Assembly (NCBI GenBank): GCA_017347485.1
Contig: AP021857.1
Location: 930,001 to 994,000 of the forward strand
DNA length: 64,000 bases
From: Candidatus Desulfobacillus denitrificans
Lineage (GTDB): Bacteria; Pseudomonadota; Gammaproteobacteria; Burkholderiales; Rhodocyclaceae
Direction: 5' to 3'
Below, one piece after another: positions 48,551 to 60,252 of this stretch (its first letter is position 1; each line of letters starts with the position of its first letter). The notes beneath the pieces are model-generated. The model was not told where the DNA came from, did not search any database, and was given only the letters and a program-made list of their open reading frames with translations. Position numbers and translations under genes: made by a program.

Positions 48551-49927
48551 TCAGCCGCCGCCGAGGGCCTTGTAGAGACTGGCGCCCGTGGCGGCCAGCG
48601 CGCGCCGCGCCGCGATCACCGACTGCTGCGCGACGAACAGCTCGCGCTGGGCATCCAGCAGTTCGAGGTAGCTCGACATGCCGACGTTGTAGCGGGCGTC
48701 GACCCGCAGCAGGCGCTCGCTCTGCGCCGCGCTGGCGGCTTCCAGTGCCCGCAACTGCTCGGCATAGCGCTCGCGCGCGTCGAGCAGGTCGGCGACTTCG
48801 CGGAAGGCTTGCTGGATCGTCTTCTCGTACTCGGCCACGGCGAGGTTCTTGCGCGCCTCGGCGAGGTCGACATTGCTCTCGGCACGGCCGGCGTCGAACA
48901 GCGGGTATTTCAGCAGGGGCACGAAATTCCACGCGCTGCTGCCGCCCTGGAACAGGCCGGAGAGGGCGGGGCTGGCGCTGCCGGCGATGACGGTGAGCAG
49001 GATGCGCGGCAGGAAGGCGGCGCGCGCGGCGCCGATGTTGGCGTTGGCGGCGATCAGCTTCTGCTCGGCGGCGATTACGTCGGGACGCCGCAGCAGCACC
49101 TCGGAAGGCAGGCCGACGCGGACAGCCGGCGCAGCGGCCGGGAGCGGTTCCGCTGCCGCGACCGTCGCCGGCGGCTCCGTGCCGACCAGCAGGCGCAGCG
49201 CATTCCCGGCGGCGGCCTTCTGTCGCGCCAGGTTGGCGGCCTCGGCGCGGGCGCCGGCCCAGGCGCCGTCGGCGGCGTAATAATCGATGTCGCCGGCGAG
49301 GCCGACGTCGCGCCGCTGCCCGATCAGCTTGCGGCTCTCGGCGCGGCTGGCGACCGTGGCCTCGGCCAGTGCGCTGCGTGCCTCCAGTTCCTGCAGGGTG
49401 TACCAGGCGGAGGCGACATCGCCGATCAGCGTCAGGCGGAAGGCGCGTTGGGCGTATTCGCTGGCGAGGAAATTGGCGCGCGCGGCTTCGTCGAGATTCT
49501 TCACGCGCCCCCAGAAATCCAGCTCGAAGGCGACGATGCCGAGATTTGCGTCGAAGCGCTGGCTGAAGGTGCGCCGGCCGCCGGGCGCCAGGTCCGCGGG
49601 CGTTTCCGCAGCCTGGCGCTGCAGGCTGGCGTCGACGGCCGGAAAGCGGTCGGCGCGGGCGAGGCCAGCCTGGGCGCGCGCCTCGTCCACGCGCGCGAGG
49701 GCGATCTTCAGGTCGCGGTTATGCTCGAGCGCAGCGGCGATCGGCGCCTGCAGGCGGGCATCCGTGAAATAGGCGCGCCAGTCTTCCGGCAACGGTTGCG
49801 CAGCCGCATCGTCGGCGACTTGAGTCGGCCAGGACGCCGGTACCGGCGCGGCCGGGCGCAGGAAATCCGGCGCCAGCGAGCAGCCGGCGAGGGCGATGGA
49901 CAGGCCGAGGGCGAGAGGCTTAGTCAT
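48551..49927 (-). CDS. outer-membrane efflux lipoprotein, OprM/NodT family
   Basis: The 458-residue protein is a TolC-type channel. It starts with a lipoprotein signal (LAGCSLAPDF, Cys16) and has two repeats of long coiled-coil helices with beta strands; the second repeat ends SSYLELLDAQRELFVAQQSVIAARRAL. It forms the outer-membrane duct for the adjacent RND pump. Overlaps the pump gene by 8 bases. Confidence 0.95.
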   Translation of the reverse strand: MTKPLALGLSIALAGCSLAPDFLRPAAPVPASWPTQVADDAAAQPLPEDWRAYFTDARLQAPIAAALEHNRDLKIALARVDEARAQAGLARADRFPAVDASLQRQAAETPADLAPGGRRTFSQRFDANLGIVAFELDFWGRVKNLDEAARANFLASEYAQRAFRLTLIGDVASAWYTLQELEARSALAEATVASRAESRKLIGQRRDVGLAGDIDYYAADGAWAGARAEAANLARQKAAAGNALRLLVGTEPPATVAAAEPLPAAAPAVRVGLPSEVLLRRPDVIAAEQKLIAANANIGAARAAFLPRILLTVIAGSASPALSGLFQGGSSAWNFVPLLKYPLFDAGRAESNVDLAEARKNLAVAEYEKTIQQAFREVADLLDARERYAEQLRALEAASAAQSERLLRVDARYNVGMSSYLELLDAQRELFVAQQSVIAARRALAATGASLYKALGGG

Positions 49928-52900
49928 GGCTGGTTTCCGCAGGATGGCGTGCGTGGCCGGGGAAGAAGCGCCGGACGACGACGAAGAACACCGGCACCAG
50001 GAACACCGCCAGCACCGTGGCGGTCAGCATGCCGCCGATGACGCCGGTGCCGATGGCGTGGCGGCTGTTGGCGCCGGCGCCGGTGGACACCGCCAGCGGC
50101 AGCACGCCGAACATGAAGGCGATGGAGGTCATCAGGATCGGACGGAAGCGCAGCCGGCAGGCTTCCAGCGTGGCCTCGATCAGATCCTTGCCCTGCTCCT
50201 GCAGCTCGCGGGCGAACTCGATGATGAGGATGGCGTTCTTGGCGGACAGGCCGATGATGGCGATCAGGCCGACCTTGAAATAGACGTCGTTGGGCAGGCC
50301 GCGCAGGGTGACGGCGAGCACCGCGCCGAAGATGCCGAGCGGCACCACCAGCATGACGGCGAAGGGTATCGACCAGCTCTCGTACAGCGCCGCCAGGCAG
50401 AGGAAAACCACGATCAGCGAGACGGCGAAGAGGAAAGGCGCCTGCGAGCCGGAGAGCCGCTCCTCGTAGGAAGTGCCGGACCACTCGAAGCCGAAGCCGG
50501 GCGGCAGCTTGGCGGCCACTTCCTCCATCGCCGCCAGGGCCTCGCCGGTCGAGCGGCCGGGCGCCGGGTTGCCGGAGATCTTCATCGACGGCAGGCCGTT
50601 GTAACGGTCGAGCTTGGGGTTGCCGACGATCCATTTCGCCGTGGCGATCTCGGCGAGCGGGATCATGTCCCCGCTCGCGTTCTTGACCGGCAGCCGCAGG
50701 AGGTCTTCCGGCGTGCGCCGCATGTCGGCCTCGGCCTGCATCTGTACGCGCAGGATGCGGCCCTGGCGTACGAAGTCGTTGATGTAGGCGGCGCCCAGCG
50801 TCGCCTGCAGGGTGTCGTTGAGATCGCCCAGGTCGATGCCCAGCGCCCGCGCCTTGACCCGGTCTACGCTGAGAAAAACTTGCGGGGCGGGTTCCTGGCC
50901 CTCCGGGCGCACGCCGGCGAGCGCCGGATTCTGGCCGGCCAGGCCGAGCGCCATGTTGCGCGCCTCCATCAGCTTGTCGCGGCCCAGGCCGCCGCGATCC
51001 TGCAGGCGGAAGTCGAAACCGCCGACGGCGGCCAGTTCGGGGATCGGCGGCACGTTGATGGCGAAGACCATGGCCTGCTTGATGCGGAAGAAGGCCATGT
51101 TGGCGCGCTGCACGATGGACTCCACGCCGTTTTGCCTGTTCGGCCGCTCGTCCCAGCTCTTGAGGGTGATGAAGGCGATGGCGGCGTTCTGGCCGCGCCC
51201 GAAGAAGGAGAAGCCGGCGACGCCGATGACATGGGCGACTTCCTTCTGCGCCAGGTAATGCTTCTCGACCGAGTCGAGCACCTCGAGGGTGCGTTCGCGC
51301 GTGGCGCCCGCCGGCAGCTGGACGATGCTGAGGAAATAGCCCTGATCCTCGCTCGGCAGGAAGCTGCCAGGCAGCCTGGCGAACAGCCAGCCGGTGGCGG
51401 CGAGAATCGCGGCGAAAACCATCAGCCAGCGCCCCGGCCTGCCGAGCATGCGTCGCGTGGCGGCGACGTAGCGCTGCACGGTGGCGGCGAAGAAACGGTT
51501 GAACCAGCCGAAGAAGCCGGTCGAAGGCAGCAGCTCCTGGCCGGGCTGGTGCTTGAGCATCGAGGCGCACAGCGCCGGCGTCAGGCTGAGTGCCATCGAG
51601 GCCGAGAAAGCCATGGTCAGGATCAGCGTCACGGCGAACTGGCGGTAGATCGCGCCCACCGAGCCACCGAAGAAGAGCAGGGGCACGAATACCGCCGTCA
51701 GTACCACGGTGATGGCGATGACGGCGTTGATGATCTGGCCCATCGCCTTGCGCGTGGCGGCGCGCGGACTGAGTCCTTCCTCGCTCATGATGCGCTCGAC
51801 GTTCTCGATGACGACGATGGCATCGTCCACCACGATGGCGATGGCCAGCACCATGGCGAAGAGGGTCAGCACGTTGATCGAATAGCCGAGCAGGTGGAGG
51901 CCGATCAACGCTCCGGACAGCGAGACGGGCACGACGATGGCGGGGATGAAGGTGGCGCGTGCGTTCTCCAGGAACAGGTAAATGACCAGGACCACCAGGA
52001 CCATCGCCTCGATCAGGGTTTTCACCACCTCGCTGATGGAGATGTCGACGAAGGTCGAGGTGTCGTAGGGAATGATCCAGGAGATGTTGGAGGGAAAGAA
52101 CCTGGCCAGTTCGCCCATCCTGTCCTTGACGGCCCTGGCGGTGTCGAGCGCGTTCGCGCCCGGCGCCATGCGCACGGCAATCGCCGCGTTGGGCTGGCCG
52201 TCGACGCGGGCGGAGATGGTGTAGTCCTGCGCGCCGAGCTCGACGCGGGCGACGTCCTTCACGCGCACCGTGGCGCCGCGCGCATCGCTCCTGATGATGA
52301 TGTTGCCGAATTCCTCCGGTGTCGCCAGACGGCCCTGCGTGATGATGGTGGCGCTGTATTCCTGGCCGGGTGTCGCCGGGACCTGGCCGAGCTCGCCGGT
52401 GGCGATCTGCGCGTTCTGCGCGCGCACCGCCTTGGCCACGTCGGCCGGCGTCAGGCCGAAGGCCTGCAGGCGCTCCGGCTTGATCCACAGGCGCATCGAA
52501 TACTCGGTGCCGAACAGGATCGCCTCGCCCACGCCCGGCGTGCGCCGAATGCTTTCCAGCACGTTGGCGGCGGCGTAGCTGCCGAGCGCCACGTTGTCGA
52601 GGGACTTGTCGGGCGAGAACAGGGAAATGAACAGCAGGAAGTTGCGCGCCGACTTGACGACGGTGACGCCGAGGCGGCGGGCTTCCTCGGGCAGGCGCGG
52701 CTCGGCGCGCTTGATGCGGTTCTGGGTTTCCACCGAGGCCAGGTCGAGATTGGTGCCGGCCTTGAAGGTCAGGGTGATGGTGCCGAGGTTCTGCTCGGAG
52801 GCCGAATCCATGTAGAGCAGGTTCTCGATGCCGTTCAGTTCCTGCTCGATGAGCGCGACCGCGGTTTCTTCCACGACCTTGGCGGAGGCGCCGGGGTAGT

Positions 52901-53045
52901 TGACGGTGATCGCCAGCGCGGGCGGTGCGACCTCGGGGTAGCTTGCCACCGGCAATTGGCGCAGCGAGAGCGCGCCGCCGAGCATGATCATGATGGCGAT
53001 GACCCAGGCGAAGATGGGCCGGTCGATGAAGAAACTGGGGATCAT
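49920..53045 (-). CDS. RND multidrug efflux permease, AcrB/MexB (HAE1) type
   Basis: The 1041-residue inner-membrane pump exchanges protons for drugs. It starts MIPSFFIDRPIFAWVIAIMI. It has the TM4 proton-relay motif IVVDDAIVVIENVERIM (two Asp near 405), PALCASMLK, and the C-terminal GLSAKNAILIIEFARE with the TM10 Lys. Length fits the hydrophobe/amphiphile RND group. The start is 3 bases after the MexA-like stop, and the 3' end overlaps the OprM-like gene. Confidence 0.97.
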   Translation of the reverse strand: MIPSFFIDRPIFAWVIAIMIMLGGALSLRQLPVASYPEVAPPALAITVNYPGASAKVVEETAVALIEQELNGIENLLYMDSASEQNLGTITLTFKAGTNLDLASVETQNRIKRAEPRLPEEARRLGVTVVKSARNFLLFISLFSPDKSLDNVALGSYAAANVLESIRRTPGVGEAILFGTEYSMRLWIKPERLQAFGLTPADVAKAVRAQNAQIATGELGQVPATPGQEYSATIITQGRLATPEEFGNIIIRSDARGATVRVKDVARVELGAQDYTISARVDGQPNAAIAVRMAPGANALDTARAVKDRMGELARFFPSNISWIIPYDTSTFVDISISEVVKTLIEAMVLVVLVIYLFLENARATFIPAIVVPVSLSGALIGLHLLGYSINVLTLFAMVLAIAIVVDDAIVVIENVERIMSEEGLSPRAATRKAMGQIINAVIAITVVLTAVFVPLLFFGGSVGAIYRQFAVTLILTMAFSASMALSLTPALCASMLKHQPGQELLPSTGFFGWFNRFFAATVQRYVAATRRMLGRPGRWLMVFAAILAATGWLFARLPGSFLPSEDQGYFLSIVQLPAGATRERTLEVLDSVEKHYLAQKEVAHVIGVAGFSFFGRGQNAAIAFITLKSWDERPNRQNGVESIVQRANMAFFRIKQAMVFAINVPPIPELAAVGGFDFRLQDRGGLGRDKLMEARNMALGLAGQNPALAGVRPEGQEPAPQVFLSVDRVKARALGIDLGDLNDTLQATLGAAYINDFVRQGRILRVQMQAEADMRRTPEDLLRLPVKNASGDMIPLAEIATAKWIVGNPKLDRYNGLPSMKISGNPAPGRSTGEALAAMEEVAAKLPPGFGFEWSGTSYEERLSGSQAPFLFAVSLIVVFLCLAALYESWSIPFAVMLVVPLGIFGAVLAVTLRGLPNDVYFKVGLIAIIGLSAKNAILIIEFARELQEQGKDLIEATLEACRLRFRPILMTSIAFMFGVLPLAVSTGAGANSRHAIGTGVIGGMLTATVLAVFLVPVFFVVVRRFFPGHARHPAETSHD

Positions 53046-53048
53046 GGC

Positions 53049-54191
53049 TTATTTCTTCTCGGCTGGCGGCCCGGCCGCGGGCGTCGCCAGGATCGGCGCA
53101 TCCGCCTGCCATGGCACCGGCTTGACGATGCTGCCCGGGCGCGCCTTCTGCAGACCGTTGACGATCACCCGTTCGCCACCCTTGAGGCCGCCGGTGACGA
53201 TGAAATCGCCCCCGATCATGGTACCGGTCGTTATCGGCTGCGGCGCCACCTTGCCCTCCGCATCCACGGTCATCACCGATTGCCCGCCCGGTCCGCCCTG
53301 CACGGCACGCTGCGGCACGCGGATGGCCTGGTCGAGCTCGGCCTGCGGGAAACGCACGCGGACGAAAGTGCCCGGCAGCAGTTCGCGCCGCGGGTTGGGG
53401 AATTCCGCACGCATCACCACGGCGCCGCTGGCGGGCTCGACGGCCATGTCGGCGAATTGCAGTCTCCCCTTTTCCGGGTAGAGGGAGCCGTCCTCCAGCA
53501 GCAGCGCGACCTCGGCCGAATCGGGTTTTTTCTGCGTGCCGGACTTGACCGCCTGCTGCAGGCGCGATACGTCCGAATAGGTTTGCGAAAACTCGACGCG
53601 GATCGGGTCGAGTTGCTCGATGGTGACCAGGTGCGTCGGTTCGCCCCTGCCGACCAGCGCACCTTCAGTTACCAGTGCGCGGCCAGCGCGGCCGGCGATG
53701 GGCGCGCGCGGCACGGCGTTCTCGAGGTCGAGCCGTGCCCGAGCTAGAGCCGCCTCGGCCTGCTTGTAGCGCGCCCGCGCGCCGTCGTATTCCTGCTGGC
53801 TGACGGCGCGCGTCTCCAGCAGCGGCTTGTAGCGGTCGAACATGGCCTTGGCGGCCGCCAGGTCGGCCTCTGCCGCCGCCGCGGCCGCCTGATAGGTGCG
53901 GGCGTCGATCTGGAACAGCGGCGTGCCGGCGGCGATGTCGCTGCCTTCCTTGTAAAGTCTTTTCTCCAGCACGCCTTCGACGCGTGCGCGGACTTGCGCC
54001 GAGCGGACGGCCTGCAGGCGACCGGGCAGATCCTGGGTGAGGGTGGCGCTGCCGACCGTGACGGTGATCACGTCGACCTCGGGCGGCGGCGCGCCGCCGC
54101 CGGCAGCGGAGGTCTGCTTGCCGTCCTCGCCGCAGGCGGCGACGAGCGACAGCAACGGGATCAGCAGAGTAAGGGCAGTCTTGTTGTTCAT
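53049..54191 (-). CDS. RND efflux periplasmic adaptor, AcrA/MexA type
   Basis: The 380-residue protein links pump and outer-membrane channel. It starts with a lipoprotein signal (LVAACGED, Cys20). It has the lipoyl halves RVEGVLEKRLYKEGSDIAAG and NAVPRAPIAGRAG around a coiled-coil hairpin (about 95-160), and a beta-barrel with VRFPQAELDQAIRVPQRAV. The ATG overlaps the tetR stop. Confidence 0.95.
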   Translation of the reverse strand: MNNKTALTLLIPLLSLVAACGEDGKQTSAAGGGAPPPEVDVITVTVGSATLTQDLPGRLQAVRSAQVRARVEGVLEKRLYKEGSDIAAGTPLFQIDARTYQAAAAAAEADLAAAKAMFDRYKPLLETRAVSQQEYDGARARYKQAEAALARARLDLENAVPRAPIAGRAGRALVTEGALVGRGEPTHLVTIEQLDPIRVEFSQTYSDVSRLQQAVKSGTQKKPDSAEVALLLEDGSLYPEKGRLQFADMAVEPASGAVVMRAEFPNPRRELLPGTFVRVRFPQAELDQAIRVPQRAVQGGPGGQSVMTVDAEGKVAPQPITTGTMIGGDFIVTGGLKGGERVIVNGLQKARPGSIVKPVPWQADAPILATPAAGPPAEKK

Positions 54192-54826
54192 AAGGCCTTC
54201 CGTGGTGCGGCAAGAGACGGAGCTTCCGGTGCGAAGGCGCGCAGGAAGCAATCGACGATCCGGCCGACGGCGGCGGGATCGGGTTCGGCGGCGGGTTCGC
54301 CGGAGAACAGGACATGGAAGCGCTCGTGGCCGACGAGCATGGACAGCAGCAGGGTGACGGCGAACTCCGGGTCGTCGCGGCGCAGTTCGCCGCGATGCAT
54401 CGCCTCTTCCAGCGCGACGGCTAGGCGCGCGGCCGTCTGCTGCGGCCCGCTGCGGTAGAAGGTTGCCGCCAGCTCCGGAAAGTGCGACGCTTCGGCGACC
54501 ATCGCGCGGTAGCAGCCGATGCCGGACGGGCTGAGCAGCTTGGACCGATAGCGCACGCCGAAATCGATGAGGCGCTCGCGCAGATTCAGGTTCCGGCCCG
54601 CATCGCCGAGCGACGCCAGCATTGCCTCCATCGCCACGTGAATGGCGGCGGCGAACAGCTCAGCCTTGCTCGGGAAATGGTTGTAAAGCGTTTGCTTGGA
54701 CACGCCGGCGCGGGCCGAAATCCGATCGACGCTGGCGCGGTACCCTTCCTCCAGAAAGGTCTCGTAGGCGGCCGATAGCAGGCGCGAGTGGCAATCGTCC
54801 GGGGCAGGTGCGGGGTGGGCGGCCAT
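54188..54826 (-). CDS. TetR/AcrR-family repressor of the efflux operon
   Basis: The 212-residue protein has an N-terminal helix-turn-helix (LEEGYRASVDRISARAGVSKQTLYNHFPSK) and a helical ligand-binding domain. It is the first gene of the leftward tetR-mexA-mexB-oprM operon, so it should repress itself and the pump and be released by a pump substrate. I chose MAAHPAPAP; a longer in-frame start (54907) would put the operator inside the coding region. Overlaps the adaptor start by 4 bases. Confidence 0.93.
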   Translation of the reverse strand: MAAHPAPAPDDCHSRLLSAAYETFLEEGYRASVDRISARAGVSKQTLYNHFPSKAELFAAAIHVAMEAMLASLGDAGRNLNLRERLIDFGVRYRSKLLSPSGIGCYRAMVAEASHFPELAATFYRSGPQQTAARLAVALEEAMHRGELRRDDPEFAVTLLLSMLVGHERFHVLFSGEPAAEPDPAAVGRIVDCFLRAFAPEAPSLAAPRKAL

Positions 54827-54861
54827 ATGGGACGAGTGGGTTTGCACGGGCGAGTGGACTG

Positions 54862-54873
54862 GACTGTACAGTC
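54862..54873. promoter_or_regulatory. candidate TetR operator of the efflux operon
   Basis: A perfect 12-base palindrome GACTGTACAGTC sits 36 bases upstream of the chosen tetR start, with partial outer symmetry GAGT...ACTC. Position and form fit a dimer site of the divergently unlinked, self-regulated TetR repressor. Confidence 0.65.
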
Positions 54874-54933
54874 TACTCGCATGCCGTCCGCAGGGCAACA
54901 GCGACATAGCGGCACTACGGCAGCGAACCTATG

Positions 54934-55407
54934 TTAGTCGCAGCTTGCCTTGCAAGCCACCGGATCGGCGGCGCAGTCGCCGTTGCCCTGCACCTGGCAT
55001 TGTGCCTTGGTGCGGTGGGTGAAGGTGGCGTTTTCGCCGTAGCTGCAGGAAAGTCGTGTCAGCTTGCCTAGCCGGGTGACGGCAATGGAGACGGGCTTGA
55101 GATGCTTCAGCGCGTCGGGCGGCAGGTCGCAGGAGAGGTAAGCCTGGAAGGCGCCGTCGGCGGATTCCCATAGCGCGACATTCTTTTGTTTGCGGTAATT
55201 CTCATAGCTGGTGCAGGTGTCCGCATCGCTGGCGTACAGGCGACGGTCGTCGCCGCAGTAGCCCATGAAGGTGTAGCGAAGCTCCTCCTCGGAGGGACAG
55301 GCGGCGACCTGCACGGCTTTTGCCGGGTCGGGGCAGGCGATGGGGCCGGCGATGGCGGGCAAGACGGCGCCGAACGACAGGGCCAAAAGCAGGCAAGGCT
55401 GTTTCAT
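54934..55407 (-). CDS. secreted cysteine-rich protein of unknown function
   Basis: The 157-residue protein has a signal peptide (cleavage near AIA-GPI) and about ten cysteines in the mature part, enough for several disulfides. Blocks include YTFMGYCGDDRRLYASD, AYLSCDLPP and a C-terminal CQVQGNGDCAADPVACKASCD. I recognise no family. It lies between the tetR promoter and the aceA terminator and seems transcribed alone. Confidence 0.75.
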   Translation of the reverse strand: MKQPCLLLALSFGAVLPAIAGPIACPDPAKAVQVAACPSEEELRYTFMGYCGDDRRLYASDADTCTSYENYRKQKNVALWESADGAFQAYLSCDLPPDALKHLKPVSIAVTRLGKLTRLSCSYGENATFTHRTKAQCQVQGNGDCAADPVACKASCD

Positions 55408-55450
55408 CGTGGTTTCCGATCAATGCGGCATGCGCCGTTTTCGGGCGAAA

Positions 55451-55476
55451 AAAAGCCACCCGCCGGGGTGGCTTTT
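55451..55476 (-). terminator. aceA terminator
   Basis: A perfect 11-bp stem AAAAGCCACCC / GGGTGGCTTTT with loop GCCG lies 17 bases after the aceA stop. It is flanked by A- and T-runs and may work in both directions. Confidence 0.88.
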
Positions 55477-55492
55477 CGCGATACGGCGATGC

Positions 55493-56803
55493 TCAATGGC
55501 CTGAGGCCTTCTTGTCGAAGAACTGCTCGTCTTCCGTCGAGCCTTTCAGCGCGGCGGTGGAGGCATCGCGCTCGATGGTCGTGGTGACGGCATCGAAGTA
55601 GCCGGTGCCCACTTCGCGCTGGTGCTTGACCGCGGTGAAGCCCTTCTCGGCGGCGGCGAACTCGGCCTCCTGCAGCTCGACGAAGGCGCTCATCTGGGTG
55701 CGGGCATAGCCGTGGGCCAGGTTGAACATCGAGTAGTTGAGGCTGTGGAAGCCGGCCAGGGTGATGAACTGGAATTTGTAGCCCATGGCGCCGAGTTCCT
55801 TCTGGAACTTGGCGATGGTGGCGTCGTCGAGGTTCTTCTTCCAGTTGAAGGAAGGCGAGCAGTTGTAGGCGAGCAGCTTGCCGGGGAACTGCTTGTGGAC
55901 GCCCTCGGCGAATTTCTTGGCGAAGACGAGGTCCGGCTTGCCGGTCTCGCACCACACCAGGTCGGCGTAGGGCGCGTAGGCGAGGCCGCGCGAGATGGCC
56001 TGGTCGAGGCCCGGCCTGGTCTTGTAGAAGCCCTCGACGGTGCGCTCGCCGGTGCAGAACGGCTTGTCGTTGGGATCCACGTCGGAGGTCAGCAGGTCGG
56101 CGGCCTCGGCGTCGGTGCGGGCGACGACCAGCGTCGGCACGCCCATGACATCGGCGGCCAGGCGCGCAGCGACCAGTTTGGCGACGGCTTCGCGCGAGGG
56201 CACGAGAACCTTGCCGCCCATGTGGCCGCACTTCTTTACGGAGGCGAGCTGGTCTTCCCAGTGCACGCCGGCGGCGCCGGCCTCGATCATGGCCTTCATC
56301 AGCTCGAAGGCGTTCAGCACGCCGCCGAAGCCGGCTTCGGCGTCGGCGACGATCGGGGCGAAGAAGTCGAGATAGCCTTCATCGCCGGGGCGCTTGCCTT
56401 CGGACCACTGGATCTGGTCGCAGCGCTGGAAGGTGTTGTTGATGCGCTTGACCACCAGCGGCACCGAGTTGGCGGGATAGAGCGACTGGTCGGGATACAT
56501 CTCGCCGGCGATGTTGGCGTCGCCGGCGACCTGCCAGCCGGAGAGGTAGATGGCCTTCAGGCCGGCCTTCACCTGTTGCATGGCCTGGTTGCCGGTCAGC
56601 GCGCCGAGGGCATTGACGAAGGGCTCGTTGTTGACCAGGTTCCAAAGCTTCTCGGCGCCGCGGCGGGCCAGGGTGTGCTCGATCTGCAGGGAGCCGCGCA
56701 GGCGGACGACGTCCTCGGCCGTGTAGCCGCGCTTGATGTTCTTCCAGCGGGGGTTCTCGGCCCATTCCTTCTTGAGCTTGGCAACTTCGAGTTCGTTGTT
56801 CAT
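55493..56803 (-). CDS. aceA: isocitrate lyase
   Basis: AceA splits isocitrate to glyoxylate and succinate. The 436-residue enzyme has the catalytic motif KKCGHMGGK (about 190-198), [30 protein letters not shown] and [19 protein letters not shown]. Length matches the bacterial short form. It is a single-gene unit with its own promoter and terminator, away from aceB. Confidence 0.97.
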   Translation of the reverse strand: MNNELEVAKLKKEWAENPRWKNIKRGYTAEDVVRLRGSLQIEHTLARRGAEKLWNLVNNEPFVNALGALTGNQAMQQVKAGLKAIYLSGWQVAGDANIAGEMYPDQSLYPANSVPLVVKRINNTFQRCDQIQWSEGKRPGDEGYLDFFAPIVADAEAGFGGVLNAFELMKAMIEAGAAGVHWEDQLASVKKCGHMGGKVLVPSREAVAKLVAARLAADVMGVPTLVVARTDAEAADLLTSDVDPNDKPFCTGERTVEGFYKTRPGLDQAISRGLAYAPYADLVWCETGKPDLVFAKKFAEGVHKQFPGKLLAYNCSPSFNWKKNLDDATIAKFQKELGAMGYKFQFITLAGFHSLNYSMFNLAHGYARTQMSAFVELQEAEFAAAEKGFTAVKHQREVGTGYFDAVTTTIERDASTAALKGSTEDEQFFDKKASGH

Positions 56804-56885
56804 CGCAATCCTCTTCGTCTGTGCTTGGGTGTTTGAAAAAGGAACCGCCCGGGGAGTCGCCGTGCGGTGAATGTTTCAGGGCAAG

Positions 56886-56914
56886 AGTATAGAGGGAATT
56901 TTGCGTAGCAACAA
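56886..56914 (-). promoter_or_regulatory. sigma-70 promoter of aceA
   Basis: On the minus strand TTGTTG (56914-56909), a 17-base spacer and TATACT (56891-56886) form a good -35/-10 pair. Transcription would begin near 56879, leaving a leader of about 75 bases before the aceA ATG. Confidence 0.7.
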
Positions 56915-56998
56915 CAAAAAACCAAGTCTTATATATAATTAATTACCCATTCATACACAAATAGTTGCAGAATATTTACCGGAATATAAAATGCTATT

Positions 56999-57036
56999 CA
57001 TTTCGTGAAATGAAATGCGTGTTGCGACGCAGCAAC
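56999..57036. promoter_or_regulatory. two palindromes upstream of the aceA promoter
   Basis: CATTTC-GT-GAAATG at 56999-57012 is a perfect 14-base palindrome. GTTGC-GACGCA-GCAAC at 57021-57036 is an interrupted one. Both lie about 85-125 bases upstream of the -35, where an activator of the glyoxylate shunt could bind. A related GCGTAGCAAC string lies within the promoter spacer near 56903. Confidence 0.5.
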
Positions 57037-57116
57037 CTGCTGTCCGGCAACCTGTCAATCATGTTTGCGAACAGGTTCCGGTGCGGAACAAAAGTCTCCA
57101 CGCTACGGCGTGAGGC

Positions 57117-57614
57117 TCAGGCCGCGAGCTCCTGTGCTGACAACAGCACGCCGTCCTCGTCGGCATACAGATAATGTCCCGGTGTGAACATGACGCCACC
57201 GAAACTGACGACCAGGTCGGCTTCGCCGGTGTTCTTCTTGATGCTCTTCAGCGGATGGGTGTCGAGCGCCAGCACGCCGATGTCCATCTCGCCAATGGCG
57301 CGCGCATCGCGGATGCAGCCATAGACGACGATACCGGCCCAGCCGTTCTTCATGCCGAGCGCCGCCAGCTGGTCGCCGACCAGGGCGCAGCGCAGGCTGC
57401 CGCCGCCGTCGATGACCAGCACGCGTCCCTCGCCGGGAGCCTCCAGGGCCTTGCGTACCAGCGAGTTGTCCTCGAAGAGCTTCAGCGTGGTGATGCGGCC
57501 GTGGAAGGCGGCGCGGCCGCCATAGGCATTCAGCATCGGCTCGAGTACGTTCATTTGGCCGGCGCGCACCTGGCTTTCGTATTTGTCGCAAAGATCGGCA
57601 GTCTGGAAGGGCAT
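57117..57614 (-). CDS. rraA: RraA-family protein (RNase E regulator / HMG aldolase-like)
   Basis: The 165-residue protein has the RraA fold: MPFQTADLCDKYE, FHGRITTLKLFEDNSLVRKAL, VIDGGGSLRCALVGDQLA, GIVVYGCIRDA and a FGGVMFTPGHYLYAD end. The GCIRD region holds residues of the 4-hydroxy-4-methyl-2-oxoglutarate aldolase active site. Family members either inhibit RNase E or are aldolases; this one cannot be decided from sequence. Confidence 0.92.
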   Translation of the reverse strand: MPFQTADLCDKYESQVRAGQMNVLEPMLNAYGGRAAFHGRITTLKLFEDNSLVRKALEAPGEGRVLVIDGGGSLRCALVGDQLAALGMKNGWAGIVVYGCIRDARAIGEMDIGVLALDTHPLKSIKKNTGEADLVVSFGGVMFTPGHYLYADEDGVLLSAQELAA

Positions 57615-57635
57615 GGGGGCATTTCCTGAAAAGAA

Positions 57636-57659
57636 AACGGCGGCATTGTAGCCGCCGTT
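57636..57659 (-). terminator. clpS-clpA terminator
   Basis: A 9-bp stem AACGGCGGC / GCCGCCGTT with a 6-base loop lies 18 bases after the clpA stop and is followed on the minus strand by TTCTTTTC. It falls between clpA and rraA. Confidence 0.82.
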
Positions 57660-57677
57660 CGTGACGAAAGGGGGTTG

Positions 57678-59942
<2,265 letters not shown>

Positions 59943-59943
59943 C

Positions 59944-60252
59944 TCAACTTTCCTCCATCACGCACGCCAGCGGGTGCTGGTGCTCCCGGGCGAAGCCGGT
60001 CACCAGTTCAACCTTGGTGGCGGCCACATCCCGCGGGAAGACGCCGCAGGTGCCGACACCTTCCTTGTGCACTTTGAGCATGATCCGCGTCGCTTGTTCG
60101 CGATTCATGCCGAAAAATCTTTGCAGCACGACGATTACGAAGTCCATGGGCGTGTAATCGTCATTTAACAGCAAAACCTTGAACAGCGGCGGCGGTTTGG
60201 TCTTGGTCCGCTCCGCTTCGAGCACCGATTCGCTCTGCTTGCGCGTAGCCAT
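59944..60252 (-). CDS. clpS: ATP-dependent Clp protease adaptor ClpS
   Basis: ClpS delivers N-end-rule substrates to ClpA. The 102-residue protein has a flexible N-terminus, [17 protein letters not shown] (N-degron pocket residues including Asn-Asp and the later HKEG), and ends PLACVMEES. clpS-clpA order is conserved in proteobacteria. Confidence 0.97.
   Translation of the reverse strand: MATRKQSESVLEAERTKTKPPPLFKVLLLNDDYTPMDFVIVVLQRFFGMNREQATRIMLKVHKEGVGTCGVFPRDVAATKVELVTGFAREHQHPLACVMEES

Larger units (their letters stand above)
56804..57116. other. AT-rich regulatory region upstream of aceA (313 bases)
   Basis: The stretch 56880-57060 is the most AT-rich of the window. It holds the aceA promoter and two palindromes (listed separately). 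A 69-codon frame at 56965-57174 shows no family features and I do not call it a gene. Confidence 0.6.

Noticed and set aside
49896..53747. 1283-codon open frame on the plus strand
   Set aside because: Antisense to the RND pump genes; composition is a shadow of their codon bias.
56965..57174. 69-codon open frame upstream of aceA
   Set aside because: Lies in the promoter region, overlaps the rraA end, and has no family features or ribosome site.
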